A stretch of 64,000 nt of DNA, taken from Streptomyces sp. JJ66 (lineage in GTDB: Bacteria > Actinomycetota > Actinomycetes > Streptomycetales > Streptomycetaceae). A model generated the notes under the pieces. The model saw nothing but the letters and a program-made list of their open reading frames with translations. It was not told where the DNA came from and did no database searches. Shown piece after piece: positions 34,700-43,466 of this stretch (the first letter of the stretch is position 1; every line of letters starts with the position of its first letter). The translations under genes and the position numbers were made by a program. Where the stretch lies: contig NZ_JAEVFI010000017.1 in NCBI RefSeq assembly GCF_019303495.1, forward strand, positions 1-64,000, read 5' to 3'.

Positions 34700-35758
34700 T
34701 CACAAGTCTTCGTACGGGCGCAGGCTCGCTGTCATGGTGTCGATGACCTTCTGCGGCACCTCTTCCTTCACGCCGGTGTCCGAGACCAGCACCCACAGCC
34801 GCAGGTTGCGCTCGCCGTCCAGCCAGGAGATGGCGACCGACTTGCCGTCGGCCTGGCACTTGTCGGTCTTCTCCCCGCCGGTGTGGGTGGCGGTGGCGAT
34901 GTGGCCCTCGATGCCGTGGTCGTTGCTGAAGGTCTCGGACTCTGTCCAGTCCACGAGCTCCTTGCCCTCGCCGTTCTCGCCGCCGTGCCGGTAGTAGACG
35001 AAGTTCTGGGCAGCCGCCAGCGCCGCCTCTTCGGTGTTCTTCGCCCCTTGCGCGCCCTTGGTGCCCACCACGGCACGGGAGTAGGAGCCCCCTTCGGAGT
35101 CCCGGCACCAGTTCTCCTCCAGGAAGGCCGGGGCGCTCATGGCCACCGCGGGGGCGGGGATGAGGGCGTCCTCGGACTCCTCGGACTCGCCCCAGCCGAC
35201 GATGGTGGTCTCGCTGGCCGGTTCCCACGCCGCCGGCACGTCGAACGCGCTGTTGTGCTCGCTGTTGACGACCACCTGCCAACCGTCAACCACTGGCCTT
35301 GGCTCGTCATCGCCCGGCCCGGAACCCTGGTCATCGCCCTCGGGTTCTCCGGTCTTTGCCGTGGACCGCGACGGGTCGGCGGACGCGGTGGCCGGGGGAA
35401 CGCCGCCGCCTTTCGGGTCGCCGTCCCCGTCATCCGAGAGCAGCCACACCCCGGTCACCACGGCACCGGCCATCACCGCCAGGGACACCGCGATCGCCAG
35501 CACGGTGTTGCGCGTGGTGTTCTTCGGCCTGCCGCCGCCCGGCGGGAGCTGGGGGCTGCCCGGCCCCGTCGGCTGTCCCCACGGCTGCTGGCCGCTTAGG
35601 CCGCCCGGCTGCTGGTACGGATTGGGCTGCTGAGGGTATCCGGGCTGCCCACCGCCCGGCTGCTGGTACGGGTTCGGCTGCCCGAAACCCCCCGGTTGCT
35701 GGTACGGGTTGGGTTCCTGCGGGTTCTGGCCGCCCCCGGGCTGTTGTCCTGGCCACAT
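34700..35758 (-). CDS. membrane protein with NPYQQPGG repeats
   Basis: The first 90 residues are cytoplasmic, Pro/Gln/Gly-rich and contain three NPYQQPGG repeats (MWPGQQPGGGQNPQEPNPYQ onward). One membrane segment follows (VLAIAVSLAVMAGAVVTGVW). After a Ser/Glu/Gly linker comes an extracellular domain of about 200 residues (VVNSEHNSAFDVPAAWEPAS) of unknown role. The topology is like other Streptomyces sensor or wall-associated proteins. The ATG at 35758 is chosen because the repeats start there. The extracellular domain has only two evident cysteines. Confidence 0.75.
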   Translation of the reverse strand: MWPGQQPGGGQNPQEPNPYQQPGGFGQPNPYQQPGGGQPGYPQQPNPYQQPGGLSGQQPWGQPTGPGSPQLPPGGGRPKNTTRNTVLAIAVSLAVMAGAVVTGVWLLSDDGDGDPKGGGVPPATASADPSRSTAKTGEPEGDDQGSGPGDDEPRPVVDGWQVVVNSEHNSAFDVPAAWEPASETTIVGWGESEESEDALIPAPAVAMSAPAFLEENWCRDSEGGSYSRAVVGTKGAQGAKNTEEAALAAAQNFVYYRHGGENGEGKELVDWTESETFSNDHGIEGHIATATHTGGEKTDKCQADGKSVAISWLDGERNLRLWVLVSDTGVKEEVPQKVIDTMTASLRPYEDL

Positions 35759-35908
35759 AGCGTGAACTCTACGAGTGGGCCCTCTCCGGATCACCGCCAC
35801 CCCTGTTTCGGTTACGTGTCCGCGACATGCCCCGCGGTATCACGGGAGGCCGGGCAGCTGAGCGCGCGAGACGGTCGGGCACACCGGTCCGATGAAGCTA
35901 CTGGCTGG

Positions 35909-35914
35909 TAATGT
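35909..35914 (+). promoter_or_regulatory. -10-like element of the thioesterase gene, leaderless
   Basis: TAATGT is 7 nt before the ATG at 35922 and is preceded by TGG, an extended -10 context. No Shine-Dalgarno sequence lies before the ATG. Confidence 0.45.
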
Positions 35915-35921
35915 TCTGGGT

Positions 35922-36374
35922 ATGTCTGAGACCCAGCCGTCGATCGGCGAGCTCCTGACGGCCACCGTGCCGATGGTCCGCACCCTCAACCTGGAGTACG
36001 TGGAGACCACGCCCGAGCGTGCCGTCCTGCGGCTGCCGGACCAGCCCGAGTACCACAACCACGTCGGCGGCCCGCACGCCGGCGCGATGTTCACCCTCGC
36101 CGAGTCGGCCAGCGGTGCCGTGGTGCTGGCCGCCTTCGTGGACCAGCTCTCCCGTGCGGTGCCGCTGCCCGTGCGGGCGGAGACCACCTACAAGAAGCTC
36201 GCCAAAGGCCCGCTGACGGCCACCGCCCGCCTCGGCCGCCCGGTCGCGGAGATACTCGCCGAGCTGGACGCCGGGGCGCGCCCGGAGTTTCCCATCACCG
36301 TTGACATCACCCGCGAGGACGGCGACGTCACGGGGGACATGACGATCGTCTGGACCCTCCGTCCGAACTCCTGA
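35922..36374 (+). CDS. hotdog-fold thioesterase (PaaI/DUF4442 type)
   Basis: The 150-aa protein has the hotdog-fold pattern PEYHNHVGGPHAGAMFTLAE followed by SASGAVVLAA and a strand RAETTYKKLAKGPLTATARL. This is the PaaI-like or YiiD C-terminal type, which cleaves acyl-CoA thioesters. The HNHVGGPHAG loop is the usual catalytic region. The substrate cannot be told. The ATG at 35922 is chosen because the conserved domain begins close after it and a leaderless promoter fits; an in-frame ATG exists at 35892. Confidence 0.85.
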   Translation: MSETQPSIGELLTATVPMVRTLNLEYVETTPERAVLRLPDQPEYHNHVGGPHAGAMFTLAESASGAVVLAAFVDQLSRAVPLPVRAETTYKKLAKGPLTATARLGRPVAEILAELDAGARPEFPITVDITREDGDVTGDMTIVWTLRPNS

Positions 36375-36435
36375 CCCGTCCTGGCATACCGTGCGGGTAG
36401 GCGCGGCGAGCCGGTAGCACCCGAGGAGTTCGTTC

Positions 36436-36975
36436 ATGGCACAAGCGTTGGTCGCGGGCGTGGGCGGCAGGGAACCGCACATCGACCCACAGGCGTATAC
36501 CGCACCGACGTCCGTCATCGTCGGCGACGTCACCCTCGCCGCTGGCGCGAGCATCTGGTACCACGCGGTGGTACGCGGCGACATGGGCGCCATCACCATC
36601 GGCGCGGGCAGCAACGTCCAGGACAACTGCACCGTGCACGTGGACCCCGGCTTCCCCGTCACCGTGAGCGCCGGAGTCTCGGTGGGACACAACGCCGTCC
36701 TGCACGGGTGCACCGTGGAGGACGACGTACTGGTGGGCATGGGAGCCACGGTGCTGGACGGCGCCGTCATCGGTGCCGGGTCGCTGGTGGCGGCGCAGGC
36801 ACTGGTGCCGCAGGGCATGCGGGTACCGCCGGGCTCGCTGGTGGCCGGGGTCCCGGCGAAGGTACGCCGCGAGCTGACCACGCAGGAGCGCGAGCACATC
36901 AGGCTCAACGCCGCGGCCTATCGCGACCTCGCCGACGAACACCGCGCGAGCGTCTGCGGCCCGGGGGAGGGCTGA
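36436..36975 (+). CDS. gamma-class carbonic anhydrase family protein
   Basis: The 179-aa protein is a left-handed beta-helix. Typical repeats are SVIVGDVTLAAGASIWYHAV, VRGDMGAITIGAGSNVQDNC and VGHNAVLHGCTVEDDVLVGM. Three histidines (in TVHVD and GHNAVLH) sit where gamma-carbonic anhydrases bind zinc. Members such as YrdA often lack strong carbonic anhydrase activity, so the true reaction is uncertain. GAGGAG lies 7 nt before the ATG. The next acyltransferase gene starts directly after its stop. Confidence 0.88.
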   Translation: MAQALVAGVGGREPHIDPQAYTAPTSVIVGDVTLAAGASIWYHAVVRGDMGAITIGAGSNVQDNCTVHVDPGFPVTVSAGVSVGHNAVLHGCTVEDDVLVGMGATVLDGAVIGAGSLVAAQALVPQGMRVPPGSLVAGVPAKVRRELTTQEREHIRLNAAAYRDLADEHRASVCGPGEG

Positions 36976-37737
36976 GTGAACCGGCACACCGTCCCCGCCC
37001 TGCTGAGCCGGGCGGTGCACCGCACCTGGCGCTGGGCCCAGCGGGCGGGGGCGGTGACCCGGGAGCGCCCGGGCCCGTACGCGTTCCGCCGCATCGGCCG
37101 CGGCACCCGGATCGCGTTTCCGCAGGGCACGATCTTCGGCGCGCCGTGGATCGAGCTGGGCGACCACTGCGTCATCGGCGCCGAGGTCACGCTGACGGCG
37201 GGGATGATGCCCGATCTCGACCTCGGCCCGCGTACCGTGCTGCGGCTGGGGGACGGCATCGTGCTCGGGCGGGGCAGCCACGTCATCGCACACGACGCGG
37301 TGACCATCGGCGACGATGTCTTCTTCGGCCCCTACTGCTACGTCACCTCCACCAACCACTCCTACGACGACCCGCGGGAGCCGGTCGGCAAGCAGTGGCC
37401 GCGCTCGGCACCGGTGGAGATCGGCGCGGGCAGCTGGCTCGGGCATGGTGCCGTGGTGCTGCCGGGCGCGAGCCTTGGCCGCAACGTCGTAGTGGCGGCG
37501 GGCTCGGTGGTGCGCGGAAAGGTCCCCGACCACGCGGTGGTCGCCGGGACGCCCGCGAAGATCGTGCGGCGCTGGGACGCCGAGTCCGGCTGGCAGCCGC
37601 CGCTGCGTACCCCGCCGCCCGTGCCCGTCCCCGAAGGCGTCACCTCGCAGCAGCTGCTCGCGCTCGCCGAACTGGCCGAGGCCGGTGCGCCGCCGCCGGA
37701 GGTGGGCGCCGGAGAAACCCAGCCGCCCTCAGGCTGA
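36976..37737 (+). CDS. hexapeptide-repeat acyltransferase
   Basis: The 253-aa protein has LbetaH hexapeptide repeats (IELGDHCVIGAEVTLTAG, IGDDVFFGPYCYVTSTNHSY and IGAGSWLGHGAVVLPGASLG) and the acetyltransferase motif with the catalytic His in STNHSYDDP. This is the maltose/galactoside O-acetyltransferase (WbbJ) type. It probably O-acylates a sugar or similar hydroxyl. The GTG at 36976 follows the upstream stop with no gap, so it is coupled to the carbonic-anhydrase-like gene, also a trimeric beta-helix. A Pro-rich tail follows the fold. Confidence 0.85.
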   Translation: MNRHTVPALLSRAVHRTWRWAQRAGAVTRERPGPYAFRRIGRGTRIAFPQGTIFGAPWIELGDHCVIGAEVTLTAGMMPDLDLGPRTVLRLGDGIVLGRGSHVIAHDAVTIGDDVFFGPYCYVTSTNHSYDDPREPVGKQWPRSAPVEIGAGSWLGHGAVVLPGASLGRNVVVAAGSVVRGKVPDHAVVAGTPAKIVRRWDAESGWQPPLRTPPPVPVPEGVTSQQLLALAELAEAGAPPPEVGAGETQPPSG

Positions 37738-37970
37738 CGGGACCACACCGGGAGGTTCGCCCCGGCGGTCCGCACCGCCGTGGCCGCTTACTGAGCCAGC
37801 CGCGCGCGACGACGGCGATGACTACGGGTGCGCGAACACGAGCACCGCCGCGAGCTGCGCACCGAGCACCGGGCTCAGCCGGTACGCCCGGGCAGGCGTC
37901 AGCGGAGATTGACGATGGCCGTCTCCCACCCCGGTCCCCACGGAGCGGCAGTGCTCAGGTGACTCGCCCA

Positions 37971-38387
37971 CTACAGCAAGGGGAGCTCGATCGCCGGGCA
38001 GCGGTCCATCACCATCTCCAGGCCCGCCGCCCGGGTGCGCGCGTAGGCGTCGGCGTCCACCACACCGAGCTGGAACCACACGCCCTGGGCGCCGATCGCC
38101 ACCGCCTCGTCGGCCACCTGCCCGGCCAGCGCGGAATTGACGAACACGTCCACCACGTCGACCGGGAACGGTATCTCGGCCAGGCTCGCGTAGCCGCGCT
38201 CCCCGTGCACCGTCTCCGCCTTCGGATGCACCGGCACGATCCGCTTGCCGTACCGCTGCAGAACGCGCGCGACGCCGAACGCCGCGCGCGTGGTGTTGTG
38301 CGACAGCCCGACAACGGCCCAGGTCCCACCCAGCTCCGTCAGCATTCGGCGTACCGCCTGGTCGCCCGCTCCCGTCCCGACATCCAT
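37971..38387 (-). CDS. CoA-binding protein (YccU type)
   Basis: The 138-aa protein is a Rossmann-like CoA-binding domain: WAVVGLSHNTTRAAFGVARV, IVPVHPKAETVHGERGYASL and VDVFVNSALAGQVADEAVAI, then GAQGVWFQLGVVDADAYART. Family members bind CoA and can regulate acyl-CoA enzymes; the specific role is unknown. The ATG at 38387 is chosen because the family starts close to it; a Gly-rich extension upstream to 38501 is likely noncoding. It is divergent from the YigZ-family gene. Confidence 0.85.
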   Translation of the reverse strand: MDVGTGAGDQAVRRMLTELGGTWAVVGLSHNTTRAAFGVARVLQRYGKRIVPVHPKAETVHGERGYASLAEIPFPVDVVDVFVNSALAGQVADEAVAIGAQGVWFQLGVVDADAYARTRAAGLEMVMDRCPAIELPLL

Positions 38388-38500
38388 GCCCGGCACAACC
38401 CCCACCGCCTGCCCCGCATTCCCGCCACCCCGCCACCCGCTCCACCAGCCGTGCCCGCACCCGTGGCGGACGCCCGTGCCTGGCGCCCCGGGGAGCCCCA

Positions 38501-38506
38501 TAGGCT
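38501..38506 (+). promoter_or_regulatory. -10-like element of the YigZ-family gene, leaderless
   Basis: TAGGCT lies 6 nt before the ATG at 38513, with no Shine-Dalgarno sequence. Confidence 0.4.
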
Positions 38507-38512
38507 GGTGGT

Positions 38513-39130
38513 ATGCAGGACCAGTACCTCACCGTCGCGGCCGCCGGCGTCCACGAGACGGAGGTCAACCGCTCCCGCTTCGTGTGCGCGCTGGCCCCGG
38601 CCACCACCGAGGCGGAGGCCCAGGCGGTCCTGGCGGCCATGCGGGCCGAGCACCCGGCGGCGTCGCACCACTGCTACGCCTACGTCCTCGGCGCAGACGG
38701 TGCGGTGCGGAGGTCCGGCGACGACGGGGAGCCCGGCGGCACGGCGGGACTGCCCATGCTGCAGATGCTGCTACGACGCGACATCCGTGACGCCGTCGCC
38801 GTCGTTGCCCGCTACTTCGGCGGCACCAAACTCGGCGCGGGCGGCCTCATCCGCGCCTACTCCGGCTCCGTGGGCGCCGCCCTCGACGCCGTCGGCACCG
38901 CTACCCGCCGCCGCGTGCGGCACGCCACCGTCACCGTCGGGCACGACCGCGCCGGGCGGCTGGAGAACGACCTGCGCGCCACGGGCCATCAGGTGCACGA
39001 CGTGCGCTACGGCGCCGAGGTCGCCTTCCACCTCAGCTTGCCCGCCGCCGACACCGACGCCTTCCGTGCCTGGCTCGCCGACGCCACCGCGGGCACCGCC
39101 CGCCTGAAGCTGCACGACGACAGCCCTTAG
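38513..39130 (+). CDS. YigZ/IMPACT family protein
   Basis: The 205-aa protein has the UPF0029/YigZ pattern: VNRSRFVCALAPATTEAEAQ, ASHHCYAYVLGADGAVRRSG, DDGEPGGTAGLPMLQ and VVARYFGGTKLGAGGLIRAY. The DDGEP...G, KLG and GGLIRAY elements define the IMPACT domain. The C-terminal part has a ferredoxin-like fold. Relatives include the eukaryotic GCN2 inhibitor IMPACT; the bacterial function is unclear, possibly translation-linked. A leaderless promoter is likely. Confidence 0.88.
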   Translation: MQDQYLTVAAAGVHETEVNRSRFVCALAPATTEAEAQAVLAAMRAEHPAASHHCYAYVLGADGAVRRSGDDGEPGGTAGLPMLQMLLRRDIRDAVAVVARYFGGTKLGAGGLIRAYSGSVGAALDAVGTATRRRVRHATVTVGHDRAGRLENDLRATGHQVHDVRYGAEVAFHLSLPAADTDAFRAWLADATAGTARLKLHDDSP

Positions 39131-39221
39131 GCGCACAGCGCCCTCGGCCGCGCGGACCCGCGGCGTGCCCCGGCCGCCCGGCCGCACCGGGGCCCCGCGC
39201 GGTGTCGTCAGCGCGGGGGCT

Positions 39222-39227
39222 TAGGGT
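39222..39227 (+). promoter_or_regulatory. -10-like element of sbcD, leaderless
   Basis: TAGGGT lies 8 nt before the ATG at 39236. A GGGGG run between them could alternatively act as a weak ribosome site. Confidence 0.4.
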
Positions 39228-39235
39228 CGGGGGCC

Positions 39236-40402
39236 ATGCGTCTGCTGCACACCTCCGACTGGCACCTGGGCCGGAGTCTGCACCGGGTGAGCCTGCTGGA
39301 GGCCCAAGCCGCCTTCCTGGACCACCTGGTGGAGACGGTCCGCGCCGAGCGTGTGGACGCGGTGCTGGTCGCCGGAGACGTCTACGACCGCGCGGTGCCC
39401 CCGCTGCCCGCGGTCGCCCTGTTCGACGACGTGCTGCACCGCCTCGCCGCCCTGGGCGTCCCGGTGGTGATGATCTCCGGCAACCACGACTCGGGACGCC
39501 GCCTGGGCGTGGGCTCCGGCCTGCTCAGCCGGGCGGGCGTCCACCTGCGCACCGATCCGGCCCACTGCGGCACCCCGGTCCTGCTGGCCGACGCGCACGG
39601 CCCGGTCGCCTGCTATGGGCTGCCCTACCTCGAACCCACCCTGGTCCGCGAGCAGCTGGAGGCCGAGCGGTCCTCGCACACCGCCGTCCTGGGGGCCGCG
39701 ATGGCACGCGTGCGCGCTGACCTCGCCACCCGCCCGCCCGGCACCCGCTCCGTCGCCCTGGCCCACGCCTTCGTGACAGGCGGCCAGGTCTGCGACAGCG
39801 AGCGGGACATCACCGTCGGCGGCGTGGCCGCGGTACCGGCCGTGGTGTTCGACGGGGTGGACTACGCCGCCCTCGGCCACCTGCACGGCTGCCAGCGCAT
39901 CACCGAGCGGGTGCGCTATTGCGGCTCCCCCCTCGCCTACTCCTTCTCCGAGGCCGACCACCGCAAGTCGATGTGGCTGGTGGACCTCGACGCCGCCGGA
40001 GCGGTGCACGCCGAACGCGTGGACTGCCCGGTGCCCCGTCCTCTGGCCCGCATCCGGGGGCGGCTGGACGCACTGCTGAGCGCCCCGGAGCTGGAACGGC
40101 ACACCACCGCCTGGGTCGAGGCCACCCTCACCGACCCGGCCCGCCCGCCCGAGCCCATGGCCCGCCTGGCCGGGCGCTTCCCGCACGTCCTCAGCCTCGT
40201 TTTCGACCCCGAGGACAGCGAGCAGCGGCCACGGCGCTCCTACGCCCAGCGGCTGCGCGGGCGCACCGACCAGGAAATCGCCGAGGATTTCGTCACCCAC
40301 GTCCGCCCGGGCCGCACCGCGAGCCCCGGGGAACGCACGGTACTGCGGGAGGCGTTCGACACGGTGCGGATCTCCACGGCCCGCACCGAGGAGACCCGTT
40401 GA
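39236..40402 (+). CDS. sbcD: exonuclease SbcD (Mre11-type nuclease subunit)
   Basis: The metallophosphoesterase motifs are complete: LHTSDWHLGRSL, VAGDVYDRAVPP, ISGNHDSGRR and LGHLHG. SbcD is the nuclease of the SbcCD complex, which cleaves DNA hairpins and processes ends during replication and recombination. It is 388 aa. Its stop codon overlaps the sbcC TTG start (TTGA), so the two subunits are coupled. Confidence 0.95.
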   Translation: MRLLHTSDWHLGRSLHRVSLLEAQAAFLDHLVETVRAERVDAVLVAGDVYDRAVPPLPAVALFDDVLHRLAALGVPVVMISGNHDSGRRLGVGSGLLSRAGVHLRTDPAHCGTPVLLADAHGPVACYGLPYLEPTLVREQLEAERSSHTAVLGAAMARVRADLATRPPGTRSVALAHAFVTGGQVCDSERDITVGGVAAVPAVVFDGVDYAALGHLHGCQRITERVRYCGSPLAYSFSEADHRKSMWLVDLDAAGAVHAERVDCPVPRPLARIRGRLDALLSAPELERHTTAWVEATLTDPARPPEPMARLAGRFPHVLSLVFDPEDSEQRPRRSYAQRLRGRTDQEIAEDFVTHVRPGRTASPGERTVLREAFDTVRISTARTEETR

Positions 40403-43400
40403 GACTGCATCGCCTCACGCTCACCGCCTTCGGCCCCTTCGCCGCCCGCGAACACGTCGATTTCGACGCCCTGTCGCGGGCCGGTCTGTTCCTGCTGCAC
40501 GGCGCCACCGGCGCGGGCAAGACGTCCGTGCTCGACGCCGTCTGCTACGCGCTGTTCGACGGCGTCCCCGGCGCCCGGCAGAGCCAGGGCCGCACCGCCC
40601 TGCGCAGCAGTCACGCGGGTCCGGCCACCCCCACCGAGGTCTCGCTCGACCTCACCGTCGGCGGGCGTCGGCTGGAGGTCACCCGGCGGCCCGAGCACCC
40701 CCGTCCCAAGCGCCGCGGGAGTGGCTACACCACCGACAAGGCGCAGGCGACCCTGCGCGAGTACGACGCGGCCACCCGCACCTGGCGGGCGCTCAGCCGC
40801 TCCCAGCAGGAAATCGGCCGCGAGCTGGCCGGCTTGATCGGCATGAGCCGGGAGCAGTTCTGCCAGGTCGTGCTGCTCCCCCAGGGGGACTTCGCCCGGT
40901 TCCTGCGCGCCGACGCCGAGGAGCGGGGCAGGCTGCTGGGCCGCCTGTTCGACACCAGCCGCTTCAAGGCCGTCGAAGAGCACTTGGCCGAACGCCGCGG
41001 CGAGGCGCTGCGGCGGCTGCGCGCGGCGGATGAGTCCCTGCTCGCGCTGGCGCACCGCATGCACCAGGTCGCCCAGCCCCTCCCGGTGGACGCCGCGTTC
41101 CCCGACCTCACACCCGGCGCCCCCGGCCTGGCGGACACCGTGCTGGAGTGGGCGGCCCAGGCGCGCACGGTCGCCCGGGAGCGGGCCGCGAGCACCGCCC
41201 TGGCCGTACACGCGGCCGAGCACGCCGAACGGGCGGCCCAGCACGCCCTCGCCCGGCAGCAGGAGCTGGCCCGCCTCCAGCACCGGCACGACGACGCCCG
41301 CCGCCGTGCCACCGCGCTCGCCGCCGAGGCGGAGGCCCAGGCGGACGTGCGAGAACGCCTGGAGCGCAGCCGCCGCGCCGAAACCGTCACCTCGGCGCTC
41401 GTCCTGCACGAGCGCGCCGCGAGCGAGCACCAGCGTGCCGCCCAGACCGAGCGGCGAGCCCGCGCCCAGCTACCCGGCCACCTCGCCCAGGCTCCGGCGC
41501 AGCAGCTCACCGCCGCAGAACGCGAAACCCGCCGCGCGCTCGGCTCCCTGGACGCCGCCCGCCGCGCCGAGGAGCGCGTGAGCGCCCTCACCGCCGAACT
41601 GGCCGCGCTGGACCGCCAGACGGGCGCGGACGAGGAAGAGCTGCGGGACGCTGAGGAATGGCTGGAGCACTGGCCCGCCCAGCGCGCGGCCCTCCAGCGC
41701 CGCGTTGACCGGGCGCAGGCCGCCGCCACCCGGGCCGAGCACGTCGGCGCGCGGCTGGAAGCCGCCGAACGCCGCCTGAACGCCGCCCGGGAACGCGACC
41801 GGCTCGACGCCGAGCACTCCCACGCCCGCGAACACCTGCACACCGCCCGGGAGAGTGCCACCTCCGCTCAGGCCACCTGGCTGGAGCTGAAGGAGCGCCG
41901 CCTCGCGGGCATCGCCGCCGAGCTCGCCGCCGGTCTGACCCCCGGCCGCCCGTGCGCCGTGTGCGGCTCCACCGACCATCCGGCCAGGGCCGAACCGGCC
42001 ACCGGCCACGTCGACGCCACCGAGGAGGACGCCGCGCTGGCGGCCTACCAGGACGCCGAGACCGCCCGTGAACAGGCCGAGCAGTCCTGGCGCCGCCTGC
42101 GGGACGCCCGCACCGTGGCGGCCGAAGCAGCCGGGGACGCCGCCACCGGGGAGTGCGCCACCACGGTGGCGGAGCTGCGGCAGGCCGCCGCCGAAGCCCG
42201 CCACACCGCCGCCACAGCGCACGCGGCCCAGGAGGCCCTTGCCCAGGCCGAACGCGAGCACAGCCGCCGTCTCGCCGCCCGGGACGATGCGGGCCGCCGC
42301 GCCGCCGCCCGCACTTCGCACCGCGAAGCACTGCGGCAGGAACTCACCGGCCGTCAGCAGGAGGTCGCCGGAGCCCGGGGCGAGGCCGCGGGCGTCGCCG
42401 AGCGCACCGCACACCTCAGCGGACTGGCCACCGCCCTCGCCGCCGCCGCCGAAGCGGCGCTCGGGGCCGAGTCCGCCGCCCGGCATCTCAAGCAGGCCGA
42501 CGCCGACCTCGCTGATGCCTCCTGGCGGGCCGGTTTCCCCCGCCCGGAGGCGGCCGCCGACGCCCTGCTGGCCGATGCGGACGCCCGTGCCCTGCGGGCC
42601 CGGCTCGACGCGTGGCAGACCGAGGAGGCCGCGGTCGCCGCCGAACTGGTGGACCCGGCCGTCCAGGACGCCGCCGCGCAGGCGCCCGCCGACGTGGCGG
42701 CGGCGCGGCGCCGAGCCGAGACGAGCGCGGCCCAGCGCCGCGCCGCCGACACCGCCGCCACGGCCACCCGCCAGTACGCGGCCGACCTGGACGCCCTCGG
42801 CGCACAGGCCGCCGACGCCGTGCGCCGGCTCGCGCCCCGACGCGCCGAGCACGAGGGCATCAGCCGTCTGGCCGGCCTCACCGCTGGCACCTCAGCGGAC
42901 AACGAGCGCAAGATGCGCCTGGAGACGTACGTGCTGGCCGCCCGGCTGGAGCAGGTGGCCGCCGCGGCCGGGCACCGGCTGCACCGGATGTCCGGCGGCC
43001 GCTACGCACTCGTCCACTCCGACAGCCGGGCCAGCCGTGGCGCCCGCTCCGGGCTCGGGCTGCACGTCGTGGACGCCTGGACGGGCCAGGAGCGCGACAC
43101 CGCCACCCTCTCGGGCGGGGAGACGTTCTTCGCCTCCCTGGCGCTGGCTCTCGGACTCGCGGACGTTGTCGGTGACGAGGCGGGCGGCACCCGGCTGGAC
43201 ACCCTGTTCATCGACGAGGGCTTCGGCAGCCTCGACGAGCAGACGCTCGACGAGGTCCTCGACGTGCTGGACGGCCTGCGCGAACGCGACCGCTGTGTCG
43301 GCATCGTCAGCCACGTGCCGGACCTGCGGTTGCGTATCCCCACCCAGCTGGAGGTCCGCAGGAGCCGCACCGGCTCCACTCTGCGCCATCACACGGACAC

Positions 43401-43422
43401 CGTTCGCGCTGACGGCCCCTGA
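40399..43422 (+). CDS. sbcC: exonuclease SbcC (Rad50-type ATPase subunit)
   Basis: This SMC-like ATPase has Walker A (HGATGAGKTSVLDAV) near the N-terminus and a long coiled coil broken by a zinc hook CAVCG (about residue 518). The signature LSGGETFFASLALALGLADV and Walker B (LDTLFIDEGFGSLDEQ) lie at the C-terminus. At 1007 aa it is of usual length. The TTG at 40399 overlaps the sbcD stop and fits the conserved start RLHRLTLTAFGPFA. It partners SbcD in DNA hairpin and end processing. Confidence 0.95.
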   Translation: MRLHRLTLTAFGPFAAREHVDFDALSRAGLFLLHGATGAGKTSVLDAVCYALFDGVPGARQSQGRTALRSSHAGPATPTEVSLDLTVGGRRLEVTRRPEHPRPKRRGSGYTTDKAQATLREYDAATRTWRALSRSQQEIGRELAGLIGMSREQFCQVVLLPQGDFARFLRADAEERGRLLGRLFDTSRFKAVEEHLAERRGEALRRLRAADESLLALAHRMHQVAQPLPVDAAFPDLTPGAPGLADTVLEWAAQARTVARERAASTALAVHAAEHAERAAQHALARQQELARLQHRHDDARRRATALAAEAEAQADVRERLERSRRAETVTSALVLHERAASEHQRAAQTERRARAQLPGHLAQAPAQQLTAAERETRRALGSLDAARRAEERVSALTAELAALDRQTGADEEELRDAEEWLEHWPAQRAALQRRVDRAQAAATRAEHVGARLEAAERRLNAARERDRLDAEHSHAREHLHTARESATSAQATWLELKERRLAGIAAELAAGLTPGRPCAVCGSTDHPARAEPATGHVDATEEDAALAAYQDAETAREQAEQSWRRLRDARTVAAEAAGDAATGECATTVAELRQAAAEARHTAATAHAAQEALAQAEREHSRRLAARDDAGRRAAARTSHREALRQELTGRQQEVAGARGEAAGVAERTAHLSGLATALAAAAEAALGAESAARHLKQADADLADASWRAGFPRPEAAADALLADADARALRARLDAWQTEEAAVAAELVDPAVQDAAAQAPADVAAARRRAETSAAQRRAADTAATATRQYAADLDALGAQAADAVRRLAPRRAEHEGISRLAGLTAGTSADNERKMRLETYVLAARLEQVAAAAGHRLHRMSGGRYALVHSDSRASRGARSGLGLHVVDAWTGQERDTATLSGGETFFASLALALGLADVVGDEAGGTRLDTLFIDEGFGSLDEQTLDEVLDVLDGLRERDRCVGIVSHVPDLRLRIPTQLEVRRSRTGSTLRHHTDTVRADGP

Positions 43423-43466
43423 CACCCCGCCCCCGGCCCCCGCCACTCGGCCCCCGCCACCGGGGC

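Noticed and set aside
36708..39107. A 799-codon plus-strand open frame over several genes.
   Set aside because: It crosses real genes in other frames and has Arg/Ala/Pro-rich shadow composition.
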